Shown one piece after another: positions 53,001 to 61,738 of a stretch of 64,000 nt of DNA; positions within the stretch are counted from its first letter, which is position 1, and each line of letters opens with the position of its first letter. The notes beneath the pieces are model-generated. The model was not told the DNA's origin. It worked only from the letters and a program-made list of their open reading frames with translations, and searched no databases. Position numbers and translations under genes: made by a program. The stretch is from Tubiluchus corallicola (taxonomy: Eukaryota; Priapulida; Priapulimorpha; Priapulimorphida; Tubiluchidae). The DNA is taken from assembly GCA_030141605.1 (NCBI GenBank), contig JAQGDQ010000306.1, forward strand, positions 37,501 through 101,500, read 5' to 3'.

Positions 53001-56000
53001 GATTGGGATTAAGGTTAGGGTTAGAGTTATTGTATTTAAATTGTGTGTGAATTGTAAACTCCTTCCACTTACAATACACTGATACAGTTTTTGCTGTTAA
53101 AACTTCCGTTTCTGTTCATACTGTTTGTTTTCAGGATGTGTTTACTGTTAGCATTGGAAACTTGCCGCCTAAATGCCGAGCTGTGATCAAGATAACATAT
53201 ATTGCTGAACTTGGATTTGAAGCTGACCAGATAAGTTTTAGGATACCTGCCAACATAGCACCATGGCAGAGAAAAAATGCTCTTTCAACTGAAACACAGG
53301 TATTAAAATAATCCTACTGATATCGTCTGTTTCTGCTATGTGTAATTTCTTTTTATAACTATCTCATCATCTTGTCATTTGATTTTATTGTAGGGTGTGA
53401 CTGCTACAGTGGCTTCTTTCTTGGCGTGCCCAATCTCAATAATCGTAGGAATAGAAATGCCTTTTCTCATACAGAAATTAACATGCCCAACTCACATGAT
53501 TGAACATAAGGTATTTTTGTTGTTTTTAACATAATAAACTACATTATAAAATACTAGTGTTTATATTATTGCATGAAATTCTAAAAACTGTTATTGTAAA
53601 TTGCATTGCTAATAGCTGGTCATTAATTTTGAGTCATTTGCAAAGTTTGGCAGCTGCTTTATAATCTGTTCTTTTTTTCACATTTATTGACAGTTTGTGA
53701 CTCTCGTTCCATGTATGATACATCAACAAGTGATGCCTTAAACTGATATATATGTTGTTTTCATGTCGAAACACTTCTTCAATGACAAAATGTTCACTTC
53801 AGCAAACAATAACATAATGACGAGTTAAAGGTTTATACTTTACAGCACGCTTGGCCTATAAAGATGTATACGACATACTTTGATAGAATTGTACTTATAG
53901 ACGTGCAGTAGTAGCTTTAGGGTTGGCAACTGCTTTTGTCTGCCATCATCCCATTTACATTTGATTTGTGCTGTCCAAAGATCAGTAAGGCATAAATAGT
54001 TGAATATCTTCAGTTGAAATACAAAATAAATGCCATAGCACTAGCAGAGCTGCAGCCAACTCATAAATTATTTCATTTTTTGCCAAGGTTTAATAAATTT
54101 TCCACAGAATACAGCTAAAATACATCCTCGCACATTTACATTGTTTCCTATGAAAGGATTGTTTTGTTTGCTACATTTCGGTCAATACCATATTTTATTG
54201 GTCCAGATTATTAATTTACCATATACCATATACAGATCAGATGTCATTCTTACTGTCATATTTGTTACTGTTTTTTTACTTACATAGCGATCTGACACCA
54301 AGGCAGTAGTGTCAACAGCTGACAATAATGGCCTTGTTGATGGTTTTCATTTATTGATTTCTATTGCGGAGATACATATGCCTAGAATGTGGGTGGAAAA
54401 TTATCCCAATGAAGACCATCAGGTAATGAGCTGATTTCTTTGCAGAAAAAAATGTCTTTTGCTTAATAGCGTGCTCACAGTAATCTTTTCTTCAGGCAGT
54501 TTATTGAAAAACATGCTTAACTTGTTTCTATTTGCTTTTTTTGCTAAATTCACTTGGCATTTTTAGTTGGGAAATCATTGTGAAACTGTCAAAATAGCAT
54601 ATCTTTGCTTTTTCAAAATTTATATACAATTTAACCAGCTTTGTATGATCTTAACTTTTATGCCCAACATGCCATTTAACCTAAGCTACTACTTAGAACA
54701 ACAGTTCAAGCTTTCTGTCACAATCCATAACAATTTTTGTGGAACTGATTTTTTCCTGTAGAACCTAAATCCTAATAACACAATCAAAACAATGGCTGTT
54801 GTTGGTAACAACAGGTAGCATGTTGTTGTTATCAACAATAGGCATTGCTTTTGTTGCATAAGCTTTGTGAAAAGCATATTCTATTTTTTACCAATCACTT
54901 GCGTCATTTATCACCTCTGAATTTAAATTTTAAAATTATTTCTCTGTTTCTTTGTTGTTTTTATTGGAAAACTGCATTTTCATAAATTTATGCCTAAGCT
55001 GGTGTTTCCTTTTCAGGCGTGCATGTTAACATTTTTTCCGGAATTCGATGCTGAAGAAATTTCAACAGAGATACTGTTTTTGTTAGATATGTCTAACTCT
55101 ATGAAAGGTCAAGCAGCAACGGCTGCTAAGAAAGCTCTTCTTCTTGCTCTGCATCACCTACCCGACAATGTTATGTTTAACGTCGTAAAATTTGGCACTG
55201 GTAGGCAATTCTCGTCTTTTTATATAACCTGTTGAATAAAAGCATTTCATAAAAAAGTGATTGGGAAAACTCAGCACTTTTGTATTTTCTTGCAGGTTTT
55301 TCGGAATTGTTTCCAACTAGTGTTGAAAAATGTAAGGATACACTAAAGTTAGCCATACATTTTGTGCAAAATGCTTCTCCAGATCTCGGAAATTCTGAGC
55401 TGCTACGTCCATTGTTGTCATACTTTTTGCTGCATCCTGAAGATGGCTCACTCAGAAATGTGTTTCTAATTACTGATGGCTATGTGAACAACGAGCCTGC
55501 GGTTAGAAATTTAGTGAGAGAGAATTCGACACACACGCGATTGTTTGTTTTAGGCGTTGGGTATGAATACACTTTTTAACTTAATTGTTCTGTTTCTTTT
55601 GTTTTTGGCACAATATAAATCTGTACCTTCTTTTGTTTTCTGAGCTTTAGTAATAACTGCAATTATTTTTCATTGAAATAAGAGTATGAAATTTGTTGTT
55701 ATATATACTTATATCACGTCAGTCCTGGCTATGTTTGCTGCAAATATTAGATTCTTTGTATATTCAGTTCACAGGAACTTCAAATGAATTCAAAACTTCA
55801 AGTAAACACAATTTGTAGCGCTTTGTACATAAATGTTTGTCACTTGTAGCTCTACCACAAACAGACATTTTTGTCTGTCATTGGCACATGTTGGACGTGG
55901 ATGGTACGAGTACTTCGACTTGAAAACAAAGTCTCGATGGGAACATAAGATTATATCTTTCTATGACAAGGCAAAACAACCCAGCTTATCATCTGTGCGT

Positions 56001-59000
56001 GTGGACTGGCAGGTGTTTGATGATTTTGCACCACCTCCACAGCAGGCACCCCAACAGATACTTTCACTTTTCAATGGAAGTAGGCAAATAGTGTATGGAT
56101 TCGTAAACAATTGTAACCTGGTAAGAAAAAAAATTGAAAATAACGTTAATTAATTCTTTTTTCATTGCTTTATATTATTTCTGCCTGGAAGTTACCCGGC
56201 TTCAATTAGCTTATACTTTATACCATATAAACTGATTAGAGTTGGTGAGATGTACCTAAAGATCATTTGGAAAAAAATTGGCATGTATTGTGTGTTTTAG
56301 TACATGTTGTTTTGCCTATTGTATAACTATAAAAGCCTCTTTTTTTAAGGTTTAAAATGCATTTAAAGAAATTACTTAAAAAACCATGTGCTACTCGTAG
56401 TCATTGTTTTATTGGTGCATCTTAAATTGCCTTCTCATTAGCTATTTTGGTAAGATTTGTATTTTTCGTAATATTTTATTTGATCAGATTTCAATAACAT
56501 AATGCTCCAGACAAGTATCTTGCAGCACTCACTGCAGTGTAACTTGTAGTATATATCTGATATTTTTAAATACAGGCTACACTGAAAGCCGAGATTGGCG
56601 GCAAAGAAGTGTCAACAGTTGTTTCGACAACTGATCTAGCACAGACTACAGACAAGGTAGGCACATGAGGCTCAATTTTTTTTTAATGTTTTCGTTGCAT
56701 TTTTATTCTGTAATAGTGTAAAGCTGGAGTGATTAATAAAAATGCAAAATCTATTAAAAAATTTTGGAAACTGTAGGTACTTCACCAGCTGACAGCTCGT
56801 GCATTAATCCGAGACTGGGAGGAAGGTAGCTTACATGGAGATAGCATTCAGCATCAGGTAGGTACAGTCTCTGTATTTGCTTTATACTGTTATGTGGATA
56901 ACACTATTCTTTTACTAAAAGCAGGAAGCAACACTTATAAGTGATGAAATCAGACAAATCTGATGAAAAATTGGCAGTCATTTTCTGTGATATTTAGAGC
57001 TAAACTGAACGATCTCTCAATCCGTAACTCATTTTGTTCTATTGTCTAAGTTAAGATTTTGTTACCAATCTTAACATGAAGTGCACCTAGCAATAGTGCA
57101 GCATTGAACTTCAAATATTTAGCAGAAATTTTATATCCACATCACATGCATGTTTGTGACTGTTAAATTGAAACAGTGTTACTGTGCACCTCTCACAAAG
57201 AAATACAAAAACCCAGCAATTTTTAACTTTGCATTTTCTAAATCACTTTCTCTTTGCAATTTTATCAAAAAATGTAAATATTCCATCTGCAGCAAATGTT
57301 GTACATTGTAATAAATTTTTATTTAATAGGCGTTAAAGCAAAAACAACAGTCTTACATTATCGACTTGAGCAAAAAGTACTCTGTTGTCACCCAACTTAC
57401 AAGTTTTATTGCTGTAGAAGAACGAAAACCAGTAAGTATTGATGATTTCAGTGCAAACACTTTAGCAAGCCTATTTAATGCGTTATTTGTAAAGGATTAG
57501 ATTTCAGATCATCAGTAGTAGATAAAACTTGCAAAACAATGTAACAATGTTCATTTTACAATTGAAGTTTAGCCATTACATTGTTAGCAATTTTTGGTGT
57601 TTGTAAAAAGTGGTAAATATAAATGCCCATTCTTAAAGAAAATTTTTAAGTCAGTTAACTTTTTCTTGAAGTCATTCAATTTTTCAGGAAACATTCTGGA
57701 AAAGATTTCGCCTTTTGCTTCTGTGATTTGAATAGAAAATGTTTTATGGTATGATTTCATGCCTTCTGCAGTGCTAACAGTCAAGTCCATCCCTCTTTTA
57801 TGATCTGCACATATTTAATAAGTGAGGTCCTGTCAGTCAAGTGTCATGTTTGCTACATGCAGGCCATTATGTTGCTTGTTTTTAAGTAAGCTATTATATT
57901 GTTTTGTCTTTTGTTTTAGGATGATACAGCTCTAATTTCAACACCGAGCATAGAAGAAATTGTGTCAAGTGTCGATGTTGACGTGCTGCAGCTGGATAGT
58001 AAAGTGCATTACAGTTAGTATTATTTAATAAACTGAAAGTGGCTGCAAGAATAATGAGCTTTCTGTATTTTTAGTGCAAGTTCGAGAAATTGAAATCATG
58101 TTCATTTATCATCATTAGAGGCAAGTGGTTCAATTACAGCACAGCATTAAATTACAAAATATAAAATTTTTTGAAAGAATGAGCAAGGTAGAACATACAG
58201 CAATAAGCACTATTACACTGTTACAAGATACGTGAAGAAAATAAATTAAAATGATCTAACCTTATGTTTGGAAATTAAATAAATCATGTGAGATAAAACT
58301 GGTCTTGAACCTGTCTGTTCTGCAACTAGGTTAGGGGTATTTCATATGGTGGCGAGTACTACATCTATAAGTATGGGCATCTGGCAATAGAATGTGCATT
58401 ATATTATTAGGATTTTGAATTGATAAGAACAACTTATTGCAGGAATTTTTATGATGGTTTAGTAAAGGTTGAAAGTTGGCCAAAATTAGAACATTTACAT
58501 AATTTCCACTGAGCATTTTTGAATAGTTTCAAACAATTCGAAGAGATTTTGGAAGAGAGATGGGTGTTATACCTGAGAAACGTATTCAACAACTGGCCTA
58601 AATACACTAAGTGCAGTACATTTTTATATCATTAGGAGATCTCCCAGATCTGTTCATTAGTCGCAAAAGATAAATTGTTTACTGGCTTTAACATAAATTG
58701 AATGGACTTGGCTGTTCCATGTTAATTCTTTAGCTATTTGTGCACCTAAATCTTTAACTGAATCAATTCTTTTTACTCTTCAAATTACCTTCAAATCTTT
58801 CCCATTCTGTTGTGTAGAAATTTTTATATTAACCCTTTTCCACCAGAAATGTACCGCTTCTGTTGATAACTAAATTGTATTTTTAACTACTTTGCTAGAT
58901 AGGTGGGTGTATGCTGTATTAAGTTTGCACATGAAAAATTGTAATAAGAAAATCGCCACAAAGAATGTTTTCAGTGAATTATGTTACTTTCCTTAATTAG

Positions 59001-61691
59001 GTATCTAAAGCTAATTAAGTAAATTTTTTTCCACAACAATGGTAAATTTCAAAGTCAGTTAGTGTGCATCATAAAAATATTTTGCATTTGTATACTTTGT
59101 CAATTTTGTTTTTATTTATTTATTTTCCAAAATGTGCTTCTTCAAGCGCATCTCTGCAGAAACCTAAATACTACTAAAAATGTTTTTTGTGGAATCCTTT
59201 TTTGGCAAATTTTGTAGTTCCTTGCAGAGTAAAGTCAACAAAGGAAACCATTTTGCTGAATCAGGTCAACAAATTCTCACCTTATACTTTTGAAATTTGT
59301 AATTTTTCCAAAAAGCAATGGAAATTTATTTAGTTTTTCGTATTATTTTCACCACTCTGTTTCCAACAATAAATAGGGCCACTTGCTACAATTGCCCAGA
59401 AAGGGCAACAAAGTTTTTTAGATCGTCTGAGGATCAATTAGTCCATGTTATTTTAGTAAAATTCCTCTTCCAGTAAAGTTAAACATCTGACGAGAATTAA
59501 GACAAGTCGTTTGATATATTGCGATACGCATATGGCAGTAAAATTGTTGAGAAAGTAGTGAAAACCAGTAATAAATAATATGTAGAGATAAGCGATGGCA
59601 GATGTTTTACGTACTACTGATTTTCTAGTAGGAAATGTGTTTATATGGCATTTAGACAGCAAGAAGCTTCAGTTTCCAAAAAATAGCAAGTGATCTTTCT
59701 TGTACAACATAATCACTGTATTAGTCGTCAAGCCATTTGTGTGACTATGCATTCTACAAACTCAGATCAAACTCCTGTTAGTGAATATTACGAAATTATT
59801 TTGGCAAATATATAAAAATGGAGTCTGTATTACATGTCTGGGTTGTATTTAGACTTCAAAATGATCACTTCTTTTAAAATTATGAAAAATCTTGTAATAC
59901 AGATACTGTTCATTTGATTATTGTCAACAAGAAGGGGAGATTTTAAAGTATTAACTACTATAGACATTTTTGTTTGCTTTGAAGCAGAGAAGCAAAGGGC
60001 AAAGGACTCATTGACATGCTACGACATCGATGACATGGAGTTGGAAGAAGAGAGATATATAGAATGTGATGAGTAGGCCATTCAAAATACATTATTTGTG
60101 CAAAATTTACCAATAAAATGTTTAAACACTTAATATTTGTCATTATATACAAATTAGTGTTGCAACATATTAATTTTTTAGCGATTCAGTTGCACGTAAA
60201 ATGTTGTGTCTTGTACATTGTTATGTTGAGAGTAAGTGAAAAATATCTGTGACCACATATTTGGAGATTCACAAAACTAAAGTACAATTGGTAGTCAGGA
60301 AAATACACACACACTTCCGAATTTTGACCCGTAAGGTTTTGTTCTGGTTTTATACATTAATTTGTTAGGGTGGGTGGATAGACAACATCTTTCATTAGGT
60401 GCAAAAATAAATTAGTCTACTGTATCAGGCATGTTGTAACTGTTTGAAGGCAGCACTATGAATTCTGTTATGATTTTGGTGTTTTGATGTAATTTTGTAA
60501 TAACTTTTAATATAGTTAAATATACACAATGTTTTTAAATTTTAAGTTTAATAGTTTTTTGCTGTCAGCTCAATACTTATGAGGCGAGTAGCTTTACAGA
60601 ACAAGCAGAAGTTATCAAGCAAGAAGTTTTAGAATAGTATTAGTACTTTGTAAGGCACTTAATTTATATTGTTACAAATTTGTAATAGAATATGCTCAAA
60701 TCAACCCAGCACATCCAAAAAATAAGCTAGTAAAAACAGTCACATTTAACAGGAAAGTACTGAAAAACTACATACCTTTAAGTTACAGGCTTTAAAACAT
60801 TATCAATTAAATCGTTTTTGAAAGAATGTTGCTTCTGCATTGAGTATCGTTATACACAGTTGTAGGTGAAATGTTTGAATAAGTTTGATGATTTCGTAAA
60901 TGGTTGATTAGGGATGATTGCTAGCGAGAACCAAAGTTGAAAGCATTGTGTTTCAAAAGATAATTGTAGAAGTGCAATTTACTAAAGATTAAATGTTGTT
61001 ACAATCTCATAAAACGTATTTTTAATACTTCTACTATTTTTCTAACTCAGATGTGAGGAAGTGTCTTCAGATTATTCGCCAACATCGCCCAGTTTTGCAT
61101 ATGCTTCACCTGCATCAAGATCAACGTCGAGGTCACGAAGCTTACGAAGGTCAGGAAGTCGTGACAAAGCTATGGATTTTATTGAAATCTCACTGTGAGT
61201 AACAATTTTGTTGCTTAGTATGTGCTCTGGACTGAAAACTAGTTGTTGAAAGTATCGCATAGTTTTCAAGTGTACTGTAGTTAAATGGTAAAGGCTAGCA
61301 AGGTGCCGTATTTTCTATTAAAAACAATGCTGCAAATTTTGCTACATTTAGCTCAAATTTGTACATTTGCTAATTTTGCTAAACTTTGCTACATTTAAAA
61401 CTTTTGCCAGCATAATGAACAAAAATAGTGAGAAACATTTATTTCATGTTCATGCACTTTACGAAAAAAACCTGCATTACCTTCCCGAGTAGGTTGATGC
61501 TTAAGGAAAACACTTCTTCTTGGTACATTGCATCTCCCTACATGCTTTACTCTGGCTGAGTATTGCCTTTATAAGTAGTTTCATTACTGACCTTTCAAAC
61601 ACTTTCACACTTTCGTCTGCAAAACATTATAGTATGACAGCAGAGTTGGGCACCAAAAAACTACTCAGGCATTTACAATTGAACATCTTAA

Positions 61692-61738
<47 letters not shown>

